A DNA stretch of 64,000 nucleotides from Bacteroidota bacterium (lineage in GTDB: Bacteria; Bacteroidota; Bacteroidia; B-17B0; Aurantibacillaceae): NCBI GenBank assembly GCA_016185125.1, contig JACPOC010000017.1, positions 1 to 64,000 of the forward strand, in the 5' to 3' direction. Made by a program: the position numbers and the translations under genes. This document shows positions 1 to 9,197 of the stretch, in pieces (position 1 is the first letter of the stretch; every line of letters begins with the position of its first letter). The notes beneath the pieces were generated by a model. It ran no database searches. It saw nothing but the letters and a program-made list of their open reading frames with translations, and was not told the origin of the DNA.

Positions 1-516
1 GATAAAAGCAATCACCTGATTTTCGGCAATAGCGGAAGCAAAAATTCCAATGGATACAAAGCCTGCCCCTAAAAATAAAAGCCCAACATAAGAGCCCCAC
101 ATCCCTCCCGTATCAACGTTTCCTTTGGGATAACTTAAAACATGAACAGTGTAATAATAAATAAGTGTTGGTAGCAAAGAAATAATTACAAGGCTTAAAC
201 CGGCAAAATATTTAGCAAGTACAATTTGCAAATCGGTAAGCGGACGAGTTAAAAGTAATTCAATGGTTCCTGTTTTTTTTTCTTCGGAAAATGTGCGCAT
301 GGTAATGGCAGGAATTAAAAAAAGATATACCCACGGACCGATTGTAAAAAGAGGATCGATATTCGCAAAACCATTATCCAACACGTTGGAGCCGCCGCCT
401 TCGGAAGGAATGATCCACATAAAAATACCTATGAGTGTGATGAAAACACCAATGGCAATGTACCCTATAAGGGAACTTAAAAAACTACGGATTTCTTTTA
501 TGTACAACACCAACAT
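1..516 (-). CDS. gldF: GldF-like ABC-2 permease, C-terminus cut by window start
   Basis: Integral-membrane permease subunit of the Bacteroidota GldFG ABC exporter, linked in flavobacteria to gliding and type IX secretion. Only the first 172 codons are in the window. The N-terminus (MLVLYIKEIRSFLSSLIGYI) is the classic GldF opening. A first hydrophobic segment at about residues 15-35 is followed by a loop, then ITMRTFSEEKKTGTIELLLT (about 75-94), which is the conserved ABC-2 cytoplasmic motif, and further hydrophobic helices. The ATG at 516 is chosen because the family starts there and a -7 box lies just upstream. Family assignment is by recognition of the motif; gldG would be expected beyond the window edge. 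A role in gliding itself cannot be inferred from this gene alone. Confidence 0.85.
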   Translation of the reverse strand, partial: MLVLYIKEIRSFLSSLIGYIAIGVFITLIGIFMWIIPSEGGGSNVLDNGFANIDPLFTIGPWVYLFLIPAITMRTFSEEKKTGTIELLLTRPLTDLQIVLAKYFAGLSLVIISLLPTLIYYYTVHVLSYPKGNVDTGGMWGSYVGLLFLGAGFVSIGIFASAIAENQVIAFI

Positions 517-522
517 TGCCGG

Positions 523-530
523 CAAAAATA
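523..530 (-). promoter_or_regulatory. Bacteroidota -7 box for gldF
   Basis: TATTTTTG on the minus strand matches TAnnTTTG exactly. It ends 6 nt before the ATG at 516, so the transcript would have almost no leader. No clear -33 TTG was found. Confidence 0.4.
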
Positions 531-595
531 AGATTAAATGTTTAGCAGAGGCATAAACTATTTATAAAATAGTAACAATTATAAGTTGATTAAAA

Positions 596-1582
596 CTAAA
601 GTGAAACCATCAGGTTACAACCTCTTACATCGCTGTTATCATAGCGCCCCATTAATTCCAGTTCGCCTTTCTCATTAACGCGACCAAGATCCTGCGTGGC
701 AATAAACGAGCAGGAGTTTATATTTGCCAAATCAATTACATTAATGCCGCCGGTTTTAAGGTCTGTTTTAAGTGTGAGTGGATCTGTAACTTCTCTAATC
801 AAAAATTTCATCCAAGGCGGTGCTTGAAATTTCCCTTCTCCCAAACTATAAGCCTGACTTAACAGTTCGGTCATTCCATATTCGCTGTGAATGTTTTTAA
901 TTTTTAAACCGGTTTTTAAATAAGCGTGCAGTTCTTCCTTAAGCAGTTCTTTTCTTGTTCCTTTCATTCCGCCGGTTTCCATTACAATAAAATGTTCGTT
1001 CAGTTCAATATTTAAATCTGCAAGATCCATCAAAGCATACGAAACGCCGATGAGCAAAGCTTTTTGTTTAGCTTCTTTTAATTGAATGATATTTTCAATG
1101 AGCGCTTTTTTATTATGTAGAAAAAATCCGCTTAAAGGATGTTTGCTTTCTTTGATCAATCTATCGCACATATAAACCAGTGAAGAACCCTTTCTTTCCA
1201 AATAGCCAGGCAGTAAAGCCAGAATACAATAATCGCTAATTTCACCGTAAAATTTTACAAATCCTTTCAAAAAACTTTTTTCATATATAAAAATATCATT
1301 AACAAAGTGTTTTGATGGAGTTTGAGAAGTTGTTGAGCTGCTTGTAAAAACAACGGTGTTTTTGTTTTTAGACGAGGACAGTATTTCGTGTGTTTTAAAA
1401 AATTGTATGGGTAAAAAAGGAAGTTGAGTAATTTCAGTAATTAAAGCAGGGTTAATTTTTAAAAGATCTGTCCACTTTTTGTAAATTTCATTATTATGAT
1501 ATTGATACCGAAATACCGCTATTGCTTTTTCCCTGAATTCAGATTGCGAATTAATGTTAAATATCTTATCTGTTTCAATCAA
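596..1582 (-). CDS. LuxE-like acyl-protein synthetase / acyl-activating enzyme
   Basis: A 328-residue protein of the LuxE / phenylacetate-CoA-ligase-like branch of adenylate-forming enzymes, found as a stand-alone gene in many Bacteroidota. Visible signatures are the Ser/Thr-rich phosphate-binding loop VFTSSSTTSQTPSKHF (about residues 77-92) and the adenylate-binding motif EYGMTELLSQAYS (about 233-245). It is shorter than full acyl-CoA ligases (about 500 residues) but normal for LuxE. The physiological acceptor in non-luminous bacteria is not known. The only start available is TTG at 1582: there is no ATG between the upstream in-frame stop (1619-1621) and the conserved region. It is divergent from the lipoprotein gene at 1639. 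Confidence 0.7.
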   Translation of the reverse strand: MIETDKIFNINSQSEFREKAIAVFRYQYHNNEIYKKWTDLLKINPALITEITQLPFLPIQFFKTHEILSSSKNKNTVVFTSSSTTSQTPSKHFVNDIFIYEKSFLKGFVKFYGEISDYCILALLPGYLERKGSSLVYMCDRLIKESKHPLSGFFLHNKKALIENIIQLKEAKQKALLIGVSYALMDLADLNIELNEHFIVMETGGMKGTRKELLKEELHAYLKTGLKIKNIHSEYGMTELLSQAYSLGEGKFQAPPWMKFLIREVTDPLTLKTDLKTGGINVIDLANINSCSFIATQDLGRVNEKGELELMGRYDNSDVRGCNLMVSL

Positions 1583-1638
1583 AGAAGTATTTGTTTTTTT
1601 AAGAATAATTTCGTAAATTTATGTATTGATTTGATGTG

Positions 1639-2118
1639 ATGCGTTTTTTAATTTGCATATTTTTCGGGATTGGTGTTTTTATTTCCTGTGCTCCCAAGCA
1701 AAGGAACAGCCGCATACCCTCCATTGTGTACAAAGATTTTAAAGCCTATAAGGTTAACGGCAGCGATACCGCCGTTATGATAATTGCTTATGCGGATGGT
1801 GACGGGGATATTTTCAGAGATAATAATAGCAGCCCAAATTTTATAGGTACATTTTACTATTTGAATTCTGCTACTAAGCAATTTACCCCGCTTATTGATA
1901 TTGTTACCAAAGATACCGCTCGAATTACCCAAACAATTCTGCAACCTAAAGATAACAGTTATAAAGGTAAATCGGTGCAGGGCGAAATGTTTATTCCTTT
2001 TAATCCTTTCCGAAGTGGAGATTCTGTAAAAACCTTTAAATACACACTTTTTATGGTGGATCAAGCGGGCAACAAATCAAATGTTATCACTACGCCGGTT
2101 TATAATATCGACTTTTAA
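1639..2118 (+). CDS. Small secreted lipoprotein, unknown function
   Basis: A 159-residue protein with a type II signal peptide, MRFLICIFFGIGVFISC, with the lipobox cysteine at residue 17. The mature part is polar and beta-rich with a DGDGDIF stretch near residue 54, which may bind calcium. A GTG three bases upstream could also serve as start; the ATG at 1639 is preferred because it gives a clean signal peptide. A possible promoter TTTG-N20-TAAATTTA lies at 1590-1621. The last four bases overlap the convergent dehydrogenase gene. I do not recognise a family. Confidence 0.7.
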   Translation: MRFLICIFFGIGVFISCAPKQRNSRIPSIVYKDFKAYKVNGSDTAVMIIAYADGDGDIFRDNNSSPNFIGTFYYLNSATKQFTPLIDIVTKDTARITQTILQPKDNSYKGKSVQGEMFIPFNPFRSGDSVKTFKYTLFMVDQAGNKSNVITTPVYNIDF

Positions 2119-3056
2119 GTTCTCAAAACTTCAATCATTTTTTCAGCCACTATTTTGCTCATTTTATAATTACTTTCGTGTGTCCATCCTGCAATATGCG
2201 GACTTAAAATAACCTTATCCGATTCAAGAATATATTTAAGTGTTTCATTTTCTTTTGGATTTTCCATTTTTTCAAAAGAAGTACTTTCATATTCCAGCAC
2301 ATCCAAACAAGCGCCACGCACTTTTCCGTTTTTTAGACCCAACACCAGATCTTTTGTGTTAAGACACTTGCCGCGCGATGTATTTAGAATGTACACCGGT
2401 TTTTTAAACGCATTTATAAATCCGGAATTTATCATGTATTCCGTTTCATCATTTAAAGGCACGTGAATACTCACAATGTCACATTCATCAAATAAATTCT
2501 GAAGAGAGGTTTGTTTTAAATAATTATTTGATAAACCGGTTTTGTATTTATCATACACCAGTATCTTGCAATCAAATCCTTTTAATTTTTGGGCAAAGCT
2601 GCTTCCCATAAAACCGCAGCCAATAATACCAATTGTTTTGCCCGTTATTTCGTAACCACGGTTTTCAGTACGCAGCCATATATTGTTACGAACTTCATTA
2701 TCGGCTTTTTTTAAATTGTTCATCAGCATCAAGAGCATCCCTAAGGCATGTTCACCCACCGCGTCACGGTTTCCTTCGGGTGCGTTTACGCAAATCATAT
2801 TTTTGTGCTTAGCGTATTCGGTATCTATATTTTCCATTCCTGCGCCAACCCTTCCAATACATTTTAAATTAGTAGCGGCATCCATAATTTGTTTGGTGAT
2901 CTTGAATTTGCTCCTTATCACAAGCCCTTCGTAATCAGGTAATATTTTTTGAAGTTCCTCCGCAGATTTATCCCAATAAAGATCACAGGTAAAACCTGCC
3001 TTCGTTAATGTTTCATAAAGTACAGGATGATTGGAATCTGCCAGAAGAATTCGCAT
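2115..3056 (-). CDS. D-isomer-specific 2-hydroxyacid dehydrogenase (SerA-like)
   Basis: A 313-residue NAD-dependent dehydrogenase of the D-3-phosphoglycerate dehydrogenase type. The Rossmann motif GIIGCGFMGSSFA is at about residues 142-154, with the substrate-binding RVGAGMENID near 89 and the C-terminal SPHIAGWT, holding the catalytic histidine, near 285. It lacks the C-terminal ACT regulatory domain of long SerA forms, so it is the short type. Serine synthesis is the likeliest role, but other 2-hydroxyacid substrates are possible; no serC or serB is adjacent. It is monocistronic and overlaps the convergent lipoprotein gene by 4 nt. Confidence 0.8.
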   Translation of the reverse strand: MRILLADSNHPVLYETLTKAGFTCDLYWDKSAEELQKILPDYEGLVIRSKFKITKQIMDAATNLKCIGRVGAGMENIDTEYAKHKNMICVNAPEGNRDAVGEHALGMLLMLMNNLKKADNEVRNNIWLRTENRGYEITGKTIGIIGCGFMGSSFAQKLKGFDCKILVYDKYKTGLSNNYLKQTSLQNLFDECDIVSIHVPLNDETEYMINSGFINAFKKPVYILNTSRGKCLNTKDLVLGLKNGKVRGACLDVLEYESTSFEKMENPKENETLKYILESDKVILSPHIAGWTHESNYKMSKIVAEKMIEVLRT

Positions 3057-3331
3057 ATTGAGTTAAGATAATTTATTACAATTCAAACACAAATGTTGCT
3101 TAAAACTTTAAACTACTGGAAATGAACCGTAATAAACAATTAACAATTGCCTAACATTTGTTAGTTAAGAAGTGGTTTTGTGAATTATGAACACCCATTT
3201 TTAAGGAATAGTGCTGATATAGATGGGCTTACGAATAAAGAGTTAAGTTATGCACAAGTTATTAATAAAGCGGGCAATTTCGTAAATTCAGATAAGCAAT
3301 TTTTGTTGCACATTTGCCCTCCCCATTTGCT

Positions 3332-4918
3332 ATGAACCAGGATAATCAAAATAAAACACGTAAACGAATAATCAATTCCAATTCAAGCTCCTCGACCGAA
3401 ATCGGGAAGCTGCCGCCTCAGGCAATTGAATTGGAAGAAGCCGTTTTAGGAGCCATGCTTTTAGAGCGCGAAGCATTAAGCACAGTTATTGATATTTTAA
3501 GCCCCGAAGCTTTTTATAAGGAACAAAACGGACGCGTTTTTGCCGCCATGATCTCTTTATTTAACCGTTCGGAGCCGGTTGATATTTTAACCGTTACACA
3601 AGAATTAAAACGTACCGGCGAACTCGAACTTGTTGGAGGCGCTTACTATGTTTCAGCCCTTACCAATCGTATTGCTTCTTCTGCTAATATCGAATTTCAC
3701 GGCCGTATAGTTGCTCAGAAGTTTCTTCAGCGCGAATTGATACGCATTAGTACCGAAACTATTAAAGTGGCTTACGAAGACAGTACCGACGTTTTTGAAT
3801 TGCTGGATGAAACCACAAAAAACATTTTTGAAATTTTAGATTCAAACGTGCGCAAACAGCACGATAAAATGAGCACGCTTATTGCCAAGGCCATTCAGGA
3901 AATTGAAACGGCCGCTAATCAAACGGATGGGCTTTTAGGTGTTCCTTCGGGCTTTACAGCACTCGATCGCATCACCGGAGGCTGGCAAAAATCCGATCTT
4001 CTTATTTTAGCTGCTCGCCCGGGTATGGGTAAAACGGCTTTTGTGGTAAGCATGGCTAAAAACGCAGCAGTTGATTTTAATAAGCCTGTTGCTATTTTTA
4101 GTTTAGAGATGAGCAGTTTACAATTGGTAAAACGTTTAATTTCCAGCGAAACTGAAATTCCTCAAGATAAAATTTTAAAAGGAAATTTAGATGATCATGA
4201 ATTTGTTCAGCTGAATGAGCGTATTAAAAAATTAGCCGTGGCACCATTGTATATTGATGATACGCCGGCTCTTTCAATTTTTGAATTACGAGCCAAGGCG
4301 CGCCGTTTAAAGGAAAATCAAAAAGTAGAATTAATCATTATTGATTATCTTCAGTTGATGAGCGGCGGTCCCGATGGCAAAGGAAATCGTGAGCAGGAAA
4401 TCAGCCATATTTCGCGCGGTTTAAAAAGTTTATCAAAAGAATTAGAGATTCCTATTATTGCGCTTTCGCAGTTAAGCCGTCAGGTTGAGAACAGGCCGGG
4501 GGGAAGCAAACGCCCGCAATTAAGCGATCTTCGTGAATCGGGAGCTATTGAGCAAGATGCGGATATGGTAATGTTTATTTACCGTCCGGAATATTACGGT
4601 ATGGAGGTGGATGAGAATAACGAACCCACCAGAGGCAGGGCAGAGGTGATTATTGCAAAGAACAGACACGGAGCATTAGAAACAGTAAAGCTTCGTTTTA
4701 TTGGTCAGTTTGCAAAATTTGCCGACCTGGATTATACCGAGGGGCAAGATATTTATACGCAACAAAACAATCCTACCTCTCTGGAACAAAACACCGATTT
4801 TTTAATTGATAAAGGAACTAAAACAGTGGCTTCAAAAAATTGGGACAGAGTGGATGATAATAACAATGATATTGTTAAACGGAATGATATTGAAGATTTT
4901 AACGAACCTCCGTTTTAA
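3332..4918 (+). CDS. dnaB: Replicative DNA helicase DnaB
   Basis: Hexameric 5'-3' helicase of the replication fork, 528 residues from the ATG at 3332. The N-terminal DnaB domain begins LPPQAIELEEAVLGAMLLE. The RecA-like motor carries Walker A ARPGMGKTAF (about residues 228-237), the Walker B region LIIIDYLQLM (about 334-343), and the arginine-finger region SDLRESGAIEQDADMV. Length and order are normal and no intein is present. The frame is also open upstream to a TTG at 3314, but ATG 3332 is preferred. The tail is polar and acidic. It is followed by a strong terminator. Confidence 0.95.
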   Translation: MNQDNQNKTRKRIINSNSSSSTEIGKLPPQAIELEEAVLGAMLLEREALSTVIDILSPEAFYKEQNGRVFAAMISLFNRSEPVDILTVTQELKRTGELELVGGAYYVSALTNRIASSANIEFHGRIVAQKFLQRELIRISTETIKVAYEDSTDVFELLDETTKNIFEILDSNVRKQHDKMSTLIAKAIQEIETAANQTDGLLGVPSGFTALDRITGGWQKSDLLILAARPGMGKTAFVVSMAKNAAVDFNKPVAIFSLEMSSLQLVKRLISSETEIPQDKILKGNLDDHEFVQLNERIKKLAVAPLYIDDTPALSIFELRAKARRLKENQKVELIIIDYLQLMSGGPDGKGNREQEISHISRGLKSLSKELEIPIIALSQLSRQVENRPGGSKRPQLSDLRESGAIEQDADMVMFIYRPEYYGMEVDENNEPTRGRAEVIIAKNRHGALETVKLRFIGQFAKFADLDYTEGQDIYTQQNNPTSLEQNTDFLIDKGTKTVASKNWDRVDDNNNDIVKRNDIEDFNEPPF

Positions 4919-4964
4919 TAAGGTGAAAAGATAATTTATTACAAATATTTTCTGTCACTCAAAA

Positions 4965-4993
4965 AAAAAGCCCGGTTAATAGCCGGGCTTTTT
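4965..4993. terminator. Bidirectional intrinsic terminator between dnaB and the repeat-protein gene
   Basis: Stem GCCCGG / CCGGGC with a 7-nt loop, flanked by an A-run on the left and a T-run on the right, so it can work for both convergent genes. Confidence 0.85.
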
Positions 4994-5010
4994 GTTATAG
5001 TAGAGTGATA

Positions 5011-5415
5011 TTAAAACTTAAAGAAAAAGAAAACAACCGCCGCCCATTCTTTTTTTACTCCGCTGGCATGGCCAATTGTGGAGTGAGAAGAGTTCTCTAC
5101 CGTTCCATTATCTTTTACATATCCCATGGTTGAATGCGATGAATTTTCAATTGTTCCATCACTTTTTACATAACCCACAGTGCTGTGGCTGCTGTTTTCA
5201 ATAGTACCGTTACTTTTAATATATCCAATGGTGGAGTGTGATGAATTCTCAATAGTGCCATCGCTTTTAATGTAACCTTTAGTAGAATGACTACTGTTTT
5301 CAATAGTTCCGTCGGGTTTTACATAACCTGTGGTTGAGTGACTTCCGGATTCAATAGTTTGTGCTTTTACTCCAAAGACCAGACTTAAAAATGCGATTGC
5401 GATTAATTTTTTCAT
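5011..5415 (-). CDS. Secreted tandem-repeat protein (beta-flower-like)
   Basis: A 134-residue protein. A signal peptide (MKKLIAIAFLSLVFGVKAQ) is followed by about six copies of a 16-residue unit, SSHSTxGYxKSDGTIEN, then a short hydrophobic C-terminus GVKKEWAAVVFFFFKF. The units correspond to 48-bp DNA repeats (see the repeat feature). From memory this matches the small Bacteroidota family described as 5-fold beta-flower proteins, where the repeats form a radial beta structure; that name is a recollection, not a search result. Function is unknown. The Phe-rich end may anchor or pack against membrane. It is convergent with dnaB and divergent from aspartate kinase. Confidence 0.7.
   Translation of the reverse strand: MKKLIAIAFLSLVFGVKAQTIESGSHSTTGYVKPDGTIENSSHSTKGYIKSDGTIENSSHSTIGYIKSNGTIENSSHSTVGYVKSDGTIENSSHSTMGYVKDNGTVENSSHSTIGHASGVKKEWAAVVFFFFKF
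5085..5365 (-). repeat. 48-bp tandem coding repeats
   Basis: About five and a half imperfect 48-bp units inside the repeat-protein gene. The variable positions fall mostly at residues x in HSTxGYxK and at S/N exchanges, and the reading frame is kept throughout. Confidence 0.8.
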
Positions 5416-5471
5416 GATTTATTTTTTTTGATTTTATACGTGAATATAGATAAAAATACATTGATAGATAT

Positions 5472-5479
5472 TACATTTG
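5472..5479 (+). promoter_or_regulatory. -7 box for aspartate kinase
   Basis: TACATTTG is an exact TAnnTTTG match 13 nt upstream of the ATG at 5493. Confidence 0.45.
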
Positions 5480-5492
5480 TAAAAAATGATGT

Positions 5493-6764
5493 ATGCAGGT
5501 ATTTAAATTTGGCGGTGCTTCGGTTAAAAATGCGGAGGCTGTAAAAAACGTTGCATCAATCCTTAAAGTGTATGCCAAAGAGCCAACCATTGTTGTTATT
5601 TCGGCAATGGACAAAACAACCAATAAGCTCGAGGAACTGGTGAATGCCTATTTCTATAAAAAAGCAAATATAGAATCGCTTATAAATGACTTGAAAGACT
5701 TCCATTTGAATATTACCAAACAATTATTTACGGATTCAAAAAATATTAATAACGAGATAGAAAATGTTTTTGTAGAGATTCTTTGGGCCATTGAAGAAGA
5801 GCCGTCTTTTTCTTACAACCATCATTACGATCATTTAGTTTCGTTGGGCGAAGTGCTTTCCACAAAAATAGTTTCGGCTTATTTAAACAATAATTCTATT
5901 TCCAATAAATGGTTGGATGCACGCGGAATCATTCAAACAGATAATACGTTCAGAGAAGGAAAAGTAGATTATCCCTTAAGTGAAACTTTGGTTCAAACAC
6001 AACTCTTACCTCAATTTAAAACGACTGATATAGTGCTTACTCAAGGCTTTATTGGAGGTACTTCCGAAAATTATACCACCACTTTAGGTCGCGAAGGCAG
6101 TGATTACACAGCCGCACTTTTAGCTTATTTTGCTCATGCAGAACGGGTAATTATTTGGAAGGATGTCCCCGGAGTTTTAAATGCGGATCCAAAATATTTT
6201 AAAAACACCAAAAAAATTGATGAATTAACTTATCACGATGCTATTGAGTTGACTTATTACGGCGCCTCTGTTATTCATCCAAAAACCATTAAGCCTTTAC
6301 AAAATAAAAATATTCCCTTGTTTGTACGATCCTTTGTAAATCCTGCCGAGGAAGGAACGGTGATAAAAGAAAGCGACAAACGCAACAATGTTACCAGTTA
6401 TATTTTTAAGGACAATCAGATTCTATTATCCATTCAGCCCAAAGATTTTAGTTTTATTGCCGAAGAAAACCTTAGTGTAATTTTCAGTTTGTTCTCTAAA
6501 TACAATGTGCATGCCAACATGATACAAAATTCTGCCATCAGTTTTAGTGTGTGCACTGATTTTGACGAACAAAAAATGGAACCTTTAATAGCAGATCTTC
6601 AGAATGATTTTAAAGTGTTGTATAATAAAAATGTACAGCTAATGACCATCCGTAATTACGATAACGACCTTATTGCAAAACTCAGCGAAAATAAAATAAT
6701 ATTAATTGAGCAGAGAAGCCGGAACACGCATCAAATGGTGATGAAGGAGGAAAATAGTTATTAG
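5493..6764 (+). CDS. lysC: Aspartate kinase
   Basis: Phosphorylates L-aspartate as the first step to lysine, threonine and methionine. At 423 residues it is a monofunctional enzyme. The N-terminal amino-acid-kinase motif FKFGGASVKNAEAV is at residues 4-17 and the catalytic GREGSDYTAALLA at about 199-211. The C-terminal about 110 residues look like paired ACT domains (ILLSIQPKDFSFIAEENLSV), which would bind the feedback inhibitor. No homoserine dehydrogenase is fused. It is monocistronic with its own promoter and a long inverted repeat behind it. Confidence 0.92.
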   Translation: MQVFKFGGASVKNAEAVKNVASILKVYAKEPTIVVISAMDKTTNKLEELVNAYFYKKANIESLINDLKDFHLNITKQLFTDSKNINNEIENVFVEILWAIEEEPSFSYNHHYDHLVSLGEVLSTKIVSAYLNNNSISNKWLDARGIIQTDNTFREGKVDYPLSETLVQTQLLPQFKTTDIVLTQGFIGGTSENYTTTLGREGSDYTAALLAYFAHAERVIIWKDVPGVLNADPKYFKNTKKIDELTYHDAIELTYYGASVIHPKTIKPLQNKNIPLFVRSFVNPAEEGTVIKESDKRNNVTSYIFKDNQILLSIQPKDFSFIAEENLSVIFSLFSKYNVHANMIQNSAISFSVCTDFDEQKMEPLIADLQNDFKVLYNKNVQLMTIRNYDNDLIAKLSENKIILIEQRSRNTHQMVMKEENSY

Positions 6765-6829
6765 TGATTGGTTTTTAGTTTTTAATGATGAGTTCTTCTT
6801 GTTGAATACCTATTAAAACCAATAACTAA
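6761..6829. terminator. Long inverted repeat between convergent lysC and rsmG
   Basis: TTAGTGATTGGTTTT (6761-6775) pairs with AAAACCAATAACTAA (6815-6829) with one mismatch and a loop of about 39 nt. The right arm reaches into the end of rsmG. It has no G/C-rich core, so termination efficiency is uncertain. Confidence 0.4.
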
Positions 6830-7452
6830 ACACTTTTATAATAAACCACTTTCTTCGTCTCAAAAAATTCCTCCTCAAAAAAGTCTTTCAGGTTGTAAAA
6901 TTTGGCTTTGGCAAAATACTTTCCAAATTCGGCAGTTAAATCCCCGCCTTTTAAATATAAAATTCCGTTGGGCAACTCATTGAAATTTTCCTTCAAAAAT
7001 ACATGCTTTACCCAATTATAAAATACCGGAAATTCAGTTACCGCGCGGCTTACTACAAAGTGAAATTTCTCACGAACCTCTTCAGCACGTTGTTGCCGGC
7101 CAAAAACATTATTCAATTTTAAACCTTCCGCTACTTCATTTACCACTTTTATTTTTTTACCGATGCTGTCTACCAATAAAAATTCGCATTCAGGAAAAAG
7201 TATGGCTAAGGGAATTCCCGGAAAGCCACCGCCTGTACCAACATCTAAAATAGTAGTGCCTGGTTTAAACTGAATTACTTTTGCAATGCCAAGCGAATGC
7301 AAAATATGTCTTTCATATAAAAGATCAATTTCTTTGCGAGAAATAACATTTATCTGGCTGTTCCAATGCGAATACAACTCCTGCAGTTGTTCAAATTGCG
7401 AAAGCTGGTTTGGACTTAAATTTGGAAAATATTTTGTGATGATGGAGATCAA
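6826..7452 (-). CDS. rsmG: 16S rRNA (guanine-N7) methyltransferase RsmG
   Basis: SAM-dependent methylation of 16S rRNA G527. The 208-residue length is normal. The SAM-binding glycine loop LDVGTGGGFPGIPLAI is at about residues 69-84, and the family motif ISRKEIDLLYERHILHSL lies upstream at about 38-55. The start is a TTG (7452) that overlaps the stop of the upstream sigma-factor gene as TTGA; no ATG fits the conserved N-terminus. This points to translational coupling in the glycosyltransferase-sigma-rsmG operon. Confidence 0.92.
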   Translation of the reverse strand: MISIITKYFPNLSPNQLSQFEQLQELYSHWNSQINVISRKEIDLLYERHILHSLGIAKVIQFKPGTTILDVGTGGGFPGIPLAILFPECEFLLVDSIGKKIKVVNEVAEGLKLNNVFGRQQRAEEVREKFHFVVSRAVTEFPVFYNWVKHVFLKENFNELPNGILYLKGGDLTAEFGKYFAKAKFYNLKDFFEEEFFETKKVVYYKSV

Positions 7453-8066
7453 TAAGTTTCTTTACTGTTCTTTAAAGCACTGTATAAAAGATCGCGCGCC
7501 CTGAATAATTGGGCTTTAATAGTGCCAATTGGTAAATCCAGCTTTTGCGAAATCTCTTCATGGCTCATTTCCTTAAAATAAAACAGTTCAATCATTTCCT
7601 TATATTTTGGTTTTAAATTATCCACCAAAAGTCGTATCAATTCTGTTTTTTGTTTTTTAATAAAATTCTCTTCCGGGTCTAAGCTTGTTGATTTTAGATT
7701 ATACGAATCTTTATTTTCGCTGTTATCCATTTTATTATCAAGCGAAACAGAATTTAGCTGCTTCTTTTTTCTGATAAAATCAATGGCATTGTTACTGGCT
7801 ATTTTAAACAACCAGGTGCTAAAAGCGTATGCAGGGCTGTATTGCTCTAGTTTTTTAAAAGCGCGCCCAAAGGCTTCAATGGTTAAATCCTCTGCATCAT
7901 CTTTATTGTTGCACATGCGCAGCATCATGTAAAAAACACTTTCGCGGTAGCGCTGCAATAATTCCGCAAAAGCTTTCTGATCTCCGTTATCCAATGCCGC
8001 CTTAACCAATTTATAATCATAAATGGCCTTGGTGGTTAATTTATCGGTATTTTCTAATTCATCCAT
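7449..8066 (-). CDS. ECF-type sigma-70 family RNA polymerase sigma factor
   Basis: A 205-residue sigma factor. Region 2 lies at about residues 45-112 (NKDDAEDLTIEAFGRAF and FSTWLFKIASNNAIDFIRKK) and region 4 at about 150-198 (MSHEEISQKLDLPIGTIKAQ, a helix-turn-helix). No anti-sigma factor gene is next to it, which is unusual for classic ECF operons. It overlaps the glycosyltransferase gene by 13 nt upstream and rsmG by 4 nt downstream, so the three genes are probably co-transcribed. The target promoters are unknown. Confidence 0.88.
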   Translation of the reverse strand: MDELENTDKLTTKAIYDYKLVKAALDNGDQKAFAELLQRYRESVFYMMLRMCNNKDDAEDLTIEAFGRAFKKLEQYSPAYAFSTWLFKIASNNAIDFIRKKKQLNSVSLDNKMDNSENKDSYNLKSTSLDPEENFIKKQKTELIRLLVDNLKPKYKEMIELFYFKEMSHEEISQKLDLPIGTIKAQLFRARDLLYSALKNSKETY

Positions 8067-9193
8067 TTATTTGACCGGTAAAAATATTTATGAAGATGAA
8101 AGAGGGGATAGATAAACAAAAGTAACATCTCGTAAAAAAAACCGGCAAATAAAAGATCGGGTTCTTTTAATTTTTTGGCAGATTTATTTAACATGAGCAC
8201 TTGCGTTATCATTTTTAAAATTAATAAAATTGGAACTAATATAATGGTATTAATCGACAAGAACAGAGCAAATATCGATAAAAGGAAAAAATACTGGCTG
8301 AAGTAACTAAACATTAATCTTGATTTGGAAGCAGAGTTATAAAATGGGGCAGTAGTAATATGCCTTGCTTTTTGAATGCTCCATTCCTTAAATGTTTTTT
8401 TTGCGTTGGAATAAGTAATGGCATTATGCGAAATACAAACTGCAACATTTTTTTCTGTTGCGGCTTCATTCACAAAAAGATCATCATCGCCCGAGGTTAA
8501 ATGATAATGTCCGGCAAAACCTTTATTGGTAAAAAAAGTTTCTTTTGAATAGGCTAAATTGCGCCCCACACCCATATAGGCTTTGTTTTTTATAGCAGCC
8601 GATAAATACTGCACCGCAATAATAAAAGCATCAAAACGAATCAATTTATTTAATAGGCCTTTTTGTTTTTTATACGCCCCGTAGCCTAAAACAATTTCTT
8701 TTTCAAGTGAAAAACCAGTGGCCATTTCTTTTAACCATTGATTACTTGCCGGAACACAATCGGCATCGGTTAAAACCAAACGATTAAATTTTGCAGCTTT
8801 AATGCCCACCAGCAATGCAAATTTTTTACCATGTTTATAATAATTATCTTCTTTAATATTTGCTTTGCGAAGATTCGGAAATATCTTGGCAAATTCATCA
8901 ATAACATTCTCGGTATTATCCGTGCTGCAATCGTTAACCACTATTACTTCAAATTCCAAAGGAAACTCCTGCGTTAATATTTTAGGAAGAAACTCCGTTA
9001 AATTATCATCTTCATTCTTCGCGCAAATTATTACCGACACCGGCTCTAGTGCAGCAGAGGAAATCCTGGGCTTGTATAAAGAAAGCGGCAGATAATTGAT
9101 GCAATAATTAATTACAATCATTATAAAAGCAAGTGTGGCAATGATAGTTGTTATCTCAGAAAAACCTATTTCATTAAATTGTGGAAGAAGCAT
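8054..9193 (-). CDS. Membrane-bound family 2 glycosyltransferase
   Basis: A 379-residue GT-A glycosyltransferase with an N-terminal transmembrane helix (about residues 12-30). The catalytic domain has VSVIICAKNEDDNLTEF and the metal-binding LTDADCVPAS (DxD type), and the C-terminal part has two to three hydrophobic helices (about 285-350). The ATG at 9193 is chosen over one 15 nt upstream (9208) because the intervening bases contain an exact -7 promoter box, so the upstream ATG would not be on the transcript. Acceptor and product are unknown; cell-envelope or exopolysaccharide synthesis is likely. Confidence 0.85.
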   Translation of the reverse strand: MLLPQFNEIGFSEITTIIATLAFIMIVINYCINYLPLSLYKPRISSAALEPVSVIICAKNEDDNLTEFLPKILTQEFPLEFEVIVVNDCSTDNTENVIDEFAKIFPNLRKANIKEDNYYKHGKKFALLVGIKAAKFNRLVLTDADCVPASNQWLKEMATGFSLEKEIVLGYGAYKKQKGLLNKLIRFDAFIIAVQYLSAAIKNKAYMGVGRNLAYSKETFFTNKGFAGHYHLTSGDDDLFVNEAATEKNVAVCISHNAITYSNAKKTFKEWSIQKARHITTAPFYNSASKSRLMFSYFSQYFFLLSIFALFLSINTIILVPILLILKMITQVLMLNKSAKKLKEPDLLFAGFFYEMLLLFIYPLFHLHKYFYRSNKWMN

Positions 9194-9197
9194 CCGG

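Noticed and set aside
1648-2064. 138-codon minus-strand frame over the lipoprotein gene
   Set aside because: Antisense shadow of a gene with a clear lipobox; no family resemblance.
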